From positions 12,464,501-12,528,500 of the forward strand of contig OZ018411.1 of NCBI GenBank assembly GCA_963969595.1: a stretch of DNA of 64,000 nt. The letters are read 5' to 3'. The stretch comes from Neckera pumila. Lineage: Eukaryota > Streptophyta > Bryopsida > Hypnales > Neckeraceae. Below are positions 48,912 through 60,699 of the stretch, one piece after another. Positions within the stretch are counted from its first letter, which is position 1. Every line of letters starts with the position of its first letter. Made by a program: the position numbers and the translations under genes. Under the pieces are notes generated by a model that made no database searches, was not told the DNA's origin, and saw only the letters and a list, made by a program, of their open reading frames with translations.

Positions 48912-49947
48912 AAATCATCCAGAAGAGGAATAAAATTAGAAGAAAAATCTACAAAAATTTGAAGGGATGAAGGATGAAAATGAATTTACATCCAATCATG
49001 AATTTTTTTTTTAAGTTTTGGATTTAAAAAAGTAAATTACTACTTGGGAGAACAAGAAGCTGATATTAGTAGATATGTGACAAAAAAGGGGAAAATAAAA
49101 GATTTTTCTACTGGTGAATGAAGAAATTAATTTTACAAATTAAAACCATACCAAGCTTAAAGGTAAGAATTGGGTTAGCTCTAAAGTTGAGTATTGCTAT
49201 ACTTTGGGGCTCCTTTTGCTTGCCGTACTTTGGGACTCTCTTTGCTTGCCTTGTATATGAATGAAAGCTACATTATTTGAGCATGTAGTGCAGGTGTTTC
49301 TTATAAGGTTTGTATATATTATATGCCTATTTTTTATATGATCTAAATTATAAAAATACTTAAAAATCCTTAAACAAATGCTACTCAGTGAATTTGTAAA
49401 TTAGAAATGAAAAAAAAAAAATTCAAACCCATAAGGGCTATTATAAGCAACAAATATTTCCCTCACATATATGTATATGTGAAGCATGAGTATTTTTATA
49501 GCAGAAATTATGTACAGTAGCAGTGGGTGGGTGGGGGGAAGTGAGGTTTGTAGATACTTCAATAGACATATTCATCAAGATTCTCTTTTTTCCCATACAA
49601 GAAAGAATTGAAATAATGGTTTCCAAATATTTCTAGCCTCTCTTTTTAGAAATAGTTCTTAACAATCTTCACCACTGCATACATTTTCACACAAATGACA
49701 AATGATTCAATGTGCCTCGGGGGGTGGACTATATACTATGCTTAGACATCACGTGCGACCAAGCCCCTATTGGATGGGGGCTATGTAGGGAAATTTAGTG
49801 AATTTTCCTAGGACTGTCTTTCCCTAAATTTTTAAAATTGTCTTATTTTATGTACCCTATCTTTAATTTGAATTCTTTTTTTTCTTCATTTTGGATACTC
49901 TATTTTTTTTATAAAATTTTAACAACAGATAATTACCGTGGGAGTGC

Positions 49948-50294
49948 CATTAGAGAAAAACTGAACCCTCTAGAGGGTTGCTAGAATGTGACAAATCAAA
50001 CTATTAAAAGCTTGGTCTGTCACACCAAGCTGACTGCTCCCTGCAATAGTCAGCTTTCGTGAATTTAAAAAAAAATTTAAATCCAAATTTTTTTTAATAA
50101 TTCTTTAAGACTTAATTTTTTTTTTTTTTTTTAATAATTTTTTATTCGGAAAATTCGGTTTCTACGTCGCTGCTGTAGTTTCAGCAGGGCAGAAATAGGG
50201 AAAAAACAAGTTTTTCAGCAATAAATAAATAAATTTTAGGGTACCTCGGAGGGCTGTGGAGCAGCCCTCCGAAGGCCTGACATTTCCTCTAATG
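49948..50294. mobile_element. MITE family F copy 1
   Basis: 347 bp, ends CATTAGAG and CTCTAATG, with a subterminal GGAGGGCTGTGGAGCAGCC hairpin and AGGCCTGACATTTCC. It is homologous, in opposite orientation, to 56,364-56,660. The termini resemble family G. Confidence 0.65.
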
Positions 50295-53200
50295 CCCAAC
50301 AGTACTGTAGTAGGATATAAAGACATTTGCACAAGAGAATGTGTATTCCTATGGTAATCAAGTGTAAAAATCATAAGGTGCAACATTGGGAACCAATGCA
50401 GTCCAATAGAACAACCTTTAAACAACATTTGCTTTCACAGTGGAACTAACTGCTATACTATACACAAACTAGAAACCATTAAAAAATTCATACATCGAGT
50501 ATTCAACAAGTAGAGACAACGCATTCACAAACGAGACAAAAAGTGAGTCATCTCAATGAATGGCGAAAATGCAATAAACACAAGTACAATGTCTGTGTTA
50601 ACAAACACAACAAACCTTTCCAAAATCTGCTTGAAGACCTCAAGGCTACATTAAGTAAGTTCTAAGACTGAAGGCCAAAATGCAACTGAGAAATGCATCC
50701 CAAAATCAAGAGAGGTGTCTCATCTTGGAAATAGAAGACAAAAAACTACCAGCCTCTGCAGACAATCGTGAATCTCAATCTGCCATCCAATGCACAAAAT
50801 TTGACGCAACTAATGTAGATCCACAACACACAGGTCTTTCAGACACGGCGTTTGTCTTTGTCATCCCAAAATTCGAACGGCCACTCCAAGATGATATTGG
50901 ATTCAAACGTGAACCGCAGCACTTTCAATGTTGTAGCACTTGCAATCTTGACCTTCCCAAAGTATTCCAGATTTGCACCCTGGTCTTCTAGTGGAATATG
51001 GCCAATCATACCTCTTCCAAATTTTGAAGTCTACCCTAAACCCTATTCAACTGCCTTTCTGTTGTTCCAACCCAAAATGCCAAACCACAATTAGTAAGAC
51101 GTGCAATGTGAAGCGCCTTGAATCTAACCCTAAACTTGCGTTCTACCGTAATGCGAGAATCACTCTTTCCCACCACTTCTACGTAAATCCAAAACCGTAA
51201 GCCCAAACCACATGCAAACACATTGAAAATTCAAGACACACTAGCAACCAGCATTCACAACGTCTCTGACAAGTCAAACATTCACAGAAGCCCAAGTCAC
51301 GGCGCAGCAATTCGAAATACAAAACTCTAACTCCAAACAAACGTTGAATCAGTGGTTGAATCAGTGAGTCATTGCAAGTGGAATTCAAGTAGAAGTCATT
51401 CACTACAACTTCATCCATGACTTCTCATCTATTGGCACAAATAAATCTACAGCACCAGCAATCCAGACTCTTGGCCAATTGTCCAAAGTTTAAATTTGTG
51501 GTGGTGTTGGGAACCAAGCTCATTATAGTCCTTAATGTTCTGATTTTGGGGAGGGATTTTTGCCAACCCTACTTTAGAAAAAAGAAATAGGAAAATTTGT
51601 ATATTATCCCATACCCTTCATTATTTATAATTGGAAACACCCCATTTTAGTGATGCTAATGTACTTCTAAAAATTGTCTAAAATTTGGGCTAAGGGAATT
51701 AAAACCACCCTTCATTAGTTTGCACGTCATTTAAAAAAAAATCGGGAGTGCCCCCTAGCAATGTGCGCAGGCTGTAATATCACCTCAATTTGCACATACC
51801 GTAATCAACTAACAATTAATCAGTTTCAAGGAGGTAGAGTCCGTGTCCCCTTTGGGGACCAACTTACATCAAGAGGCATTTGTTCAAGACCACACAACAA
51901 AGTCCCAAAGACAAGATTGGGAGGCACAAAATCAGTTTAAAAAATCATACAAATTTTTTCAATTGAAACTTTCCTTTATTCTTGCCGCGCCTCAGCTGTG
52001 GATTGTCACCCAGCTTATCTCCATCTAAACTCAAAATTAATTGTAATCAAACTCCTGAATCTAGCTAAATAATACCTTCTTAAATCACCATCACACCTTG
52101 AAACCTAAGAACTATACACAAGTGGCCTAGCCAATAAACTATGCACTCTGATTGAATATGAAAGCTATTCTTACATCTCCGCACAGCCATTGTTTCTTCA
52201 AAGCTCAGTAATGCGTCGTGGTGGTGTGGTCCCTACGACCAGCGTGAGTAAGGTTGTGCTGGATTCGGCGGATGTAACTGAGTGGGTTTATGTAACTGAA
52301 TCTGCTCCGAGCTCTGGCTTCCTGGAACTTCACTGGATGCCTTTTCTTGTACTTGGCCAGCCGGAATTTATTCATCGGGTTGAAATGACTGAGTTTCCAC
52401 CTCAATCTTGGATTGCAACTGTTCCACAACCAAATGTTCACAGCACAAATTTAATGAAAAAATATACGGAGTAGGAGACTCCTAGACAACGTTGGAGTAA
52501 ATCGTACTCCATTGACAGGATCAACCTAGTCACCGCAGAGCAATCCCTCACAGAATGCTAAACTACTGAGTGTAATAACATTGAGACCTTTTATATTCTA
52601 CAGGTGGTAGGCAGTCATTCAAAAGAGGAGATCTATTATAACCTCCGGAGGAGATCTGTCATAACCATAAATAAGATCGATCCTCTCTTTCCAGACTCTG
52701 TTTGGACAGTCAAGTTTTCAACATTGTACTGCTTCACCGACGATCATACCATCTTCGTTGAAACGACGCTAGGACACGATAGTGAGATCTACACATGTAC
52801 GTCCTATCCAAGGCTTCTACAATACCACCTCAACGGAAATGGGATCCATTGATCGAGGTTGTGGAGCTCAAATATCGCAAGGTCTGATCGATGTTCCTGT
52901 TACGAAATTGAAAAGCATGATCATATAAATGCAGTTGACAATCAGTTCAGACGAAAGCTAAGGTTAAGGAGGTTGAATCGAAGTCGTACCGGTTGGCGTG
53001 TCCTCTAGCTCGGACACCAGGATGAGTAGCTGCATAGACTTTCGCATCTGTATGCCTCAACTCCTCCATCGATCGATCTCAAGATCTCAAACCTTAGCTT
53101 CTTCAAGTTCCACGTACTACACCTTACAACTCTCAAATTCACAAATCTCGAAGGAGATCTAAACGGCGACAGTACAATGCAAGCACAGCAAAGGAGTCTA

Positions 53201-54149
53201 CTACAAGATTAGTGTGAGAGCCAGTACGTCTGTCTGCAGAAATTTGTACTTAACTTATACATAAGTTAACCACTGCTCTCTAGCTCTTGTGTTGTCTCTA
53301 GGTTTGCGACGTGTGCGTTTGGTAGCATTGACAGATGGAAGGCTTTGGGTCCTTCAGTCTACTATTTCAAAGCCAGATGATCTCCAAACGGGTAATCTGG
53401 GGCATCTTCCACATGGACGAAGGACCCATTCTCCGGGCTTTGGGATTCATGAGCGCATAATGCGGATCTGAAGTCCACCAGCCAGACTGCCGGAATACAG
53501 TACAGTACTTTGGGGGACGTTACTTGCTGTACAGTACTGTAAACCCGTCCCAAGAAGTGGGACCAGCCGAGTGGATTTACCCCAGTCCCCGAGGGAAAAT
53601 GCAGGAATTTTTTATTTGCCACAATCAGTTGTTTTTTTTGCAAATTCTGAATTCATATTTGCAATCATAGACCTCAAAACTATCTTGGACAGGTCTACTA
53701 CACGGCCCAAAATAGGAGACTTTTTTTTTACTTTTATCCCAGAAAATACAAAATTTATCTTGTTGTGCTCACTTTGTAGGACGGAATTAATGTCCTGCCA
53801 ATACTTTACTTTCCTAGTGGTGAATGGTTTCTGCAAGTTGAAAATTACATATAAGAATTTCAGCACTCTTGGCTGTTAAAATTTTTGGTTTTTGGTTTTG
53901 ATTTTCATGCCCCTTACTATTTGGTTGCAACAACTTTTCTTACCTTCTTTCTTGATTTGTTTCTATTGCTATATATTTTCTTGGTTGTTTTGTCTTTTCA
54001 AATTGATGCTAATAATTATTAAATAGAGTTTTAATGAGCGTTTTAGAATGTTACTCTTGGAAATGCTATCAGTACTCATTGAAATTTCTTACAAAAAATT
54101 GATTTTCTTTCAAAAATTAGGCAATGGCCAATGGGTGATTGTAAGAAAC
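50295..54149. other. Intergenic DNA of mixed composition, no gene established
   Basis: 50.4-53.5 kb has more balanced GC than the repeat desert, with frames of 94 codons (52,190-52,474 plus) and 103 codons (50,680-50,991 plus). I find no domain in either. ACAGTACAGTACTTT and its near-complement TACAGTACTGTA surround 53,505-53,545. A decayed gene or non-coding transcript is possible. Confidence 0.35.
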
Positions 54150-54758
54150 ACTACACTAAAATTGCTAAATAATGTTGGCAACACTAATTGTTTGTCCTAT
54201 ATAACACTAATTGTGATTTGCAAGGTTAGTGTTAGGTCATTATTTACCCATTCTAACACTATTTTAGCTCTATAATAAAATTTGATCATTTCAACATTTT
54301 TACAAGAGTGCATTTAGTGTTAGATGGGAACATAATATAGAAGTTGGAATGGTGGGGAAAAAGTGGTGGACCCCCTGGAAGGAGTGCTCTTGTCCAATTC
54401 TGAAATTGAACCCAGCTCCAACTTGCTCCAACTGATCCGGACCCTCGAAATTTCTCCAATCCCAAATTTCAGGCTCCGACCTTCATTTGCAGGCGGCAAC
54501 CCTCACGTCCCAAGGTCCATCGCCAGCAACAACAGGCATTTCCACTCCAAGGCTGAAATCGGAGTTTCATAGGGAAGGGCCACACTGTGACGGTGGGAGG
54601 CAAAAATTTGGCTTTCCAAGGGAAGGGTCAGAGTTTGACGGCGGGAGTTAAGTGCCTCAACACTATTTACACATAAGTTGGAAAATAGTGTTGAGGGTAA
54701 AAAACAAGGAAAACAACACTAATTATCATCCAACACTATTTATCAATTTTAGTGTAGT
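54150..54758. mobile_element. CACTA-like non-autonomous element
   Basis: Inverted ends ACTACACTAAAATTG (left, preceded by C to give CACTA) and CAATTTTAGTGTAGT enclose 609 bp. About ten copies of AACACTA(A/T)TT in either orientation cluster in the outer 150 bp at each side, like the subterminal transposase-binding repeats of En/Spm elements. The middle (54,363-54,660) is GC-rich and unlike the ends, perhaps captured host DNA. A 3-bp duplication is not visible. Confidence 0.6.
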
Positions 54759-54784
54759 CTTTTTTATTTCACACATAGCATGGC

Positions 54785-55610
54785 AAACTTGCCATCCACT
54801 ATAACGTTGGAAGCATGAACCCAATGAACTCAAATTTTTATTGTAGATGGATGTCTCGATTGTAATTATATTTTTTATCTTTTAGAAAATTTTAAAAAAC
54901 ATTTTATATTTGAAAGTCTATTTTGCTAATTTGTCATACTTTCAAGTTTAGGCCGGTTTTGAGTACCATTGAGTACCCAAAATTAATGATTTGGAGCTGA
55001 AATTTTGGTGACCTATTTCCACAATTATAGGCAGGCATATTCCGCAATATTGGCATCTAAAAATATTTCATTTTACGGCCTCCATGTTTGTGAAAATATC
55101 TAGGGCTCCTTAGCACATGCACGTCTGAACATTGAAGATGGTTTCAAAGGTGATTGCAAGAAAGACCGCGGTACTATTTTGTGAATTTGCGTCATAAATG
55201 AAGCAATGGAGTTGTTATCGGCTATAACACTTGAAGCATGAATCCAATTAACTTGGAATTTTTACAGGAGATGGCTAACTTAACAGTGTTTGGATCCCTT
55301 ATTTTTTAGAAATTTTTAAAAATCATTTTATTTTTAAATTTCAATTTAGCTAATTTGTCACACTTTGCAATTTAGGGGGTTTTAGTACTGGGGAGTACCC
55401 AAAATTAATGATTTAGAGCTAAAATTTCTATGGTCTATTTCCAAAGTAGGAAGTCATATTTCTACCAAAGGAAGTTTAAGAGTATTTTATTTTATGTCCT
55501 CTACATGCATGCGGACAGGGCTCCCTTGTGTATGAAGTTTTGAACATTCAAAATCGTTTCAAGATCATTTTTTTGGTGAAATCTCTTTCCCATGAAGTCT
55601 TTCCAAATGG
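54785..55610. repeat. Tandem duplication, period about 422 bp
   Basis: AAGCATGAACCCAATGAACT (54,811) recurs as AAGCATGAATCCAATTAACT (55,234). GAGTACCCAAAATTAATGAT recurs at 54,971 and 55,393, and GCTAATTTGTCA, CTATTTCCA and TTTCATTTTA follow in order in both. The units are well diverged. Confidence 0.75.
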
Positions 55611-56363
55611 CCAATTTTTTTTCCTTAAAAATTATCCTAAATTTTACAAATTAAAATGTGAAAGTACCAATTTTCATGAGATTTTGCGCTTTTCTAGTTC
55701 TCCTACTTAGAGAATTTTTCTATGCTTTTCCTTCTTAGGGTACCTTCTTCTTAAAGGTTTATATATTAAACATATTCTTTAGATTTTTTTTAAATTGTTT
55801 TTCTAATTATACTATACTCCCCCCCCCCAAAAAAAATGAAGACTGTAGAAAACGCTACGTTTTTTGGTCGGTCTTTTTTGCATTCACCCTTAAGCTCATT
55901 CTTTTGATAAAATTTGATCACCATCAAGTCTTCACAAATTTCAAATTTATAGTTTTTTCTCCAATATACTAGATTTGTTATAAATTAAAACCTTGATAAA
56001 TCCCTTACTGGGAAAAACTGGGACGTAGTGTCAGACATAGTCTTGGACATAGTACTATGGGTACAACTAAGTACTGCGTACTACTAAAAAAAGACACTTG
56101 TCAATAGTACAACAAACCTACAATATGATCAATAGTCCAAAATTGATATGAGAGCTTTCTCTTTTAGTATTCATAATATTCAACGTCACATTACAAAAAT
56201 ATAGGCCTTATGGAAGGCTGTTCCAGTTTCAACAGAATGATGTGTACATTACTAATGAAGTATAGTTGGATGTGGAATATTCTACACCTTCCACTCTAGA
56301 ACCAAAGCAACGTTTAGAAATTTGTGATTCGTTTTTTTACTAACTTCTCATTTACGTGAAGAC

Positions 56364-56660
56364 CATTAGAGAAAATTTCAGGCCTTTGGAGGGTTGCTCC
56401 ATAGCCCTTTGAGGCACCCTAAAATTTCCTTTTTTTTTGCTCAAAAATTTGTTTTTCCCCAATTTCCGCCCAGCTAAAACTGCAGCGGCAGTGGCTCAGG
56501 AGCCAAAATTTATGAGTAATTTTTTTTTTTTTAAATCTTAAAAAAATTTAAAAAAAATTTAAAAATCACGAAAAACTGACTATTTTGGCGAGCAATCTTT
56601 TTAATAGCTTGGTTTGTCACTCCAAAGCAAACCTTCGGAGGGCTCATATTTTTTCTAATG
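56364..56660. mobile_element. MITE family F copy 2
   Basis: 297 bp, ends CATTAGAGAAAATTTCAGGCC and TTCTAATG. It carries the same AGGGTTGCTCCATAGCCCT-type hairpin and TGCAGCGGCAGTGG core as copy 1, inverted relative to it. Confidence 0.65.
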
Positions 56661-58072
56661 CAAACACTTGCAAGACTACAAATTTACTATGAATAAAATT
56701 ATTTAAAACAAATTATTTTATTGTTTTAAAAATCTAAATTTTTGTCTATTATGTTCAAATGGGAGTTTATTATATTAATCAATCATGCAAAGTCTCATTG
56801 AAATTTAAAATAGTCCATCAAAGTGAAGTAAGAAGCTCTTGTCAAACTTCAAAACTAATGCTGCTAGGATACTAATTTTGGTGATCAAATTCTATTATAA
56901 AGCCAACAAATCCAACATTTGAGAACCCCTATTTAAAGAAAATTGGTGGAAATGGCAACATATCATTTGAACTTATATGATAAAGGATGAAAATCAATGG
57001 AAAATTTGGTTAAACTGGAAATCCACCAGTACAGAAAAAACCAAAGTAGAAATTTTATCAAATAAAATGGTGAAGGATAGGAAATGGATTGGTGTTCCAA
57101 TATAAATTTTTTTTCCTTCATTTTTGTCCCAACACAAAAAATTTGAAAATAAAAATTCTAAAAAATAGAATGTCCTACAACTCATAACAACTTGATAATG
57201 TTTTTGACACTTTTTGGCACAATGTCTAAAAAAAATTCAACAATTAAGAGTCCAAAATTTTCTTCAACATTTTGGTGTCAAAAAATCATATCAGTTGTTG
57301 AAAAAAGCATCAAAGAAAGCATCGAATTCTTTTGTCAAAAAGAATGTACAAAGCAATGTCAAAAATGATATTAAAAATTCATTCCTGATTTTGAAAATTC
57401 ATAACAAATTTCACAAAAATCCAAAAACTATAAATAAATAAAGTTTGGGTTTGATGGGGAGATGGATCAATGCTCCTGAAGGCATTGTACTCAATTGTAA
57501 TTATTTTGGTATTCATATTGCAATGAACCAGACAATTTGACGGGAAAAAAAAAAAGATTTTGAAGTTTAACCCCAAAAGAATGGATTGGTTATCGTGGAA
57601 ATCAACCTTTTTGGTACCATGCCAATCATTTGCTTTAAATAACACAAGAGTAGTCATTGGAGGTCAAACTACTAGAAAAAATCTACCATTTACTATATAG
57701 ATCCAAAAGTGAACAACAACCATCCAAATGAACAAACAACAATTACACAATTCAATTGGGATTGGAACAAAATTTTGTACACTGTGAGGTGAAAGGTGAG
57801 GTGCAGGGCTTCCAAACAACAATTGCACAATTCAACTAGGATGGGTACAAAGTTTTGTACATTTGTGAGGTGAAGGATGATGTGAAAGGCTTCAAGGAAT
57901 TTTTAACTAGATTTCAACTTCATCACCTTTAACCCTTTGATTACCGGTTGACTATTTTTTGGTTGAATTTTGGATTCTTTGTCTTTTACTACCCTCAATA
58001 TAGGGTATTTGAAGAAACTCAAAGAGTAACGCAAATAGAGCTTCCGCTTGTGGAATAACAAGGTAGCTATGC
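56661..58072. other. AT-rich intergenic DNA
   Basis: No gene recognised. An 80-bp direct repeat (AACAACAATT at 57,735 and 57,815, then TTTTGTACA and GTGAGGTGAA) is present. Confidence 0.4.
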
Positions 58073-59005
58073 TTATCCCCTAAAGTTCCTTGACTATGTT
58101 CTCACCAAAAATGCTCCAAAACTGCCATTTCTAGTCCAAGTACCAAATTTTTGAAAAATATCATTTTTTGACCCATGTAACCGTAGGATCTTGTTGTACT
58201 CTAGTTTGAGAATATGTGGAAAAAATTTCAGAAATTTCCACCATGTAGATTGCAAGATATTAGCATTTGAAGTGGCAAAAATCCTTTTTTGACCACTGCA
58301 AAAAACCGGGCAGCTGCACTTCACAAGGTCAAATCATTATGAAAAAATGTCCAAAATGGTTGTGCTTCTTTGGATTCATTCTTCAGGGCAAGTTGGCTAC
58401 ATACATGAAAATTTTCAGATCATTTGGAGTTGTGCAATATATAGGAAAAAAATAGTAAGTAGGAAGAAGTAGAGAATGATTCAAAATACTAAATTGTTAA
58501 TAAATAATTTACAAAATTACAAAATTCCAATCCAAATGGTTGAATTGTTTTTATAAACAATCTACATCCAATAGCATTATTTTTTTTTCAAAAATATTGA
58601 AATTTCAGGAAAATAAAGGACTTCAAAGTTTTTTTTGGTGTAGGAATTCCATAATTGCCCGCAAACTAAAAAGCCTCATAACTTTTGACTCAACTATTGA
58701 AATGCAATGATTCAAAGCTTTTTGAGTACATATAAATCTGAAGAACAAATTTCAAATTTTTATTTCTTAAAAAAGTGTTTTTTCCAGATCTGCCCGGACT
58801 GCCCGAGTTGAGAAACAAACAACATATTGTGCAATAACTTTTTACTCGTATTTCCAAATGTCATGAAATTTGAGCATATTAAAGATATTCCTTGTCCCCA
58901 CATTCTATTAAAATTTCAGCCCAAAATGTGCAAATCTCTGCTCACATGCACCTGCCCAAAAAAGTTATAAGTCCAAAAAACACAGTCCGGTCCTTTAGGG
59001 GTTAT
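58073..59005. mobile_element. TTAT-flanked element, family B copy 3
   Basis: 933 bp including flanks, from TTATCCCCTAAAG to CTTTAGGGGTTAT. Here the 4-bp flank is the direct repeat TTAT, so the flank is a true target duplication and not part of an extended palindromic end. The interior is colinear with copies 1 and 2. Confidence 0.8.
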
Positions 59006-59712
59006 CCAAAGACAAGAGGGCCGACCTGAGTCATACCTTTTGAATTGCATATATATTTAGCAACTCATGTGATTCTATTTGAAATTGATGCCTAAGAACA
59101 ATAAACACGTTGCCCAGCAATCCTATGAATTGTAGAGGCATGTGTTAAAAGTTATGGGCAATAATGTATTATATTGCTTCAGTTGAAGGCCACTTTGATG
59201 CATTGCACTTTGAGGATCACTCATAACAAATTGCAATGTCAAATCATGTTCACTTTTTGTTTTTTTCACGGATAATGCCTACAGCATCAGTTCCTATAGT
59301 CTAATCTAGGATTACTTCCTTGGAGTAGTGATGAAATTTCCCTTTTCCAAATGTGTATTAAAAAACTGCGCTCGCCTCCCAAATCAACCATGGTCACTAA
59401 AGGGTGAAATTGGAACAAAAGTTATAGGAAGAAATCTTTTTGCATTCTCTTTTTCAAAGGTGAATCTTAACATGACATTTAATAATTTCACCAAATTTCA
59501 AAACATGCAAGTCTCTATATTTATGTGGAGAAGGATTTGAATTTTGTCTTTGCTGTGATTAGCAGGTTTACTCAATGCAAGACCTTTCCTTTTCATGCAA
59601 AATTTCAAGGTTGAACATCTACACTTATGGCCTACATAGAAGGATTCCTTTTCATCCCATCGGACACTTAATGTCCGCAGCGTCCTTCTAGGTTACAGAT
59701 GAAACCAGTGAT

Positions 59713-60655
59713 TTAATCCCTAAAGGACCATTGTCCCTTTGGGGGACAAATGCATTTTTGGGCAGGTACCTACGGGCTGAAATTTTCTTTGGATTTTTTG
59801 AAACTTTTTTTGGAGGTAGAAAATCTGATTAGCTTCGTGGGAATATAATTTTTTTCACAATCGGTGCCCGGGAACAAAAGTTATGACCAAATAAGCTCAA
59901 AATAGGGGACGGCGGGCAGTCCAGGCAGCAAAAAAAAATAGATAAAAACTTGAATTTTTTATTTGATATTTTTTTTCTCATAGATTATATATTTGTCTAT
60001 TTGGAAAGCTTTGATTCATTTCATTTGGATTTGTTATGAAAAAGTTATGAACATTCTTGATTTTCGGGCAATTAGAGCATCTTCTTGAAAAAAATAAATT
60101 CTAGGATGCATTTCCGAATGCAATTTTTCAAATTTTTCATTTTTTATTTTTTTTCTATGGTTTATATTACTTGTTAGAACAATCTCACCATTGGGATTAG
60201 TGCATTTTAATTCCATTCAAAATATATGAATATATTAGATTTTCCTTCTATCTTGTATCTACTTCTATTTAACAATTTTTTAAAGAATGATAATTAAGTT
60301 TTTTTGAACTTTTTTTTTTTTCTAGATTCTCAACTCAGTTCCCCACTACAAAAATTCAAAGCTCAAAACTCTATAGTGCAAAAGTTTTAAGCTAAAAATG
60401 TTCAAAGTCAAAAAATCTAGTCCCACAATGTGTTGAAAATTTTGTTTTTTCCACTTTAAACACAGATATCTTGCAATCTGTGCGGTCAAAAATTCTGAAA
60501 TTTTTTCCACACACTCTTATACTAGTTAGGTGTAAGATCCTACGGTCAGATGTGAAAAAAAAAACATTTTTCAAATTTTTTTTACTTTTTACTATAGAAA
60601 TGGCAGATTTGAGTGTAATTTGGCAGGAAAAGGGCCTCGGTCCTATAGGGGTTAA
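59713..60655. mobile_element. TTAA-flanked element, family A copy 4
   Basis: 943 bp from TTAATCCCTAAAGGACC to GGTCCTATAGGGGTTAA, same orientation as copy 1. It contains TTGTCCCTTTGGGGGACAA near the left end and the GC-rich core GGGCAGTCCAGGCAGC at about 59,914. No coding. Confidence 0.8.
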
Positions 60656-60699
60656 GAGGAGAAACTAGTTCTCTCAAACACTACTCTATGCCCTGCAAC

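Noticed and set aside
52190..52474. 94-codon plus-strand frame as a gene
   Set aside because: Slightly GC-richer and readable, but no domain and no convincing splice partners.
7771..60655. CCCTAAA in the TTAA-element ends as interstitial telomere repeat
   Set aside because: It occurs once per end as part of a longer TIR, never in tandem.
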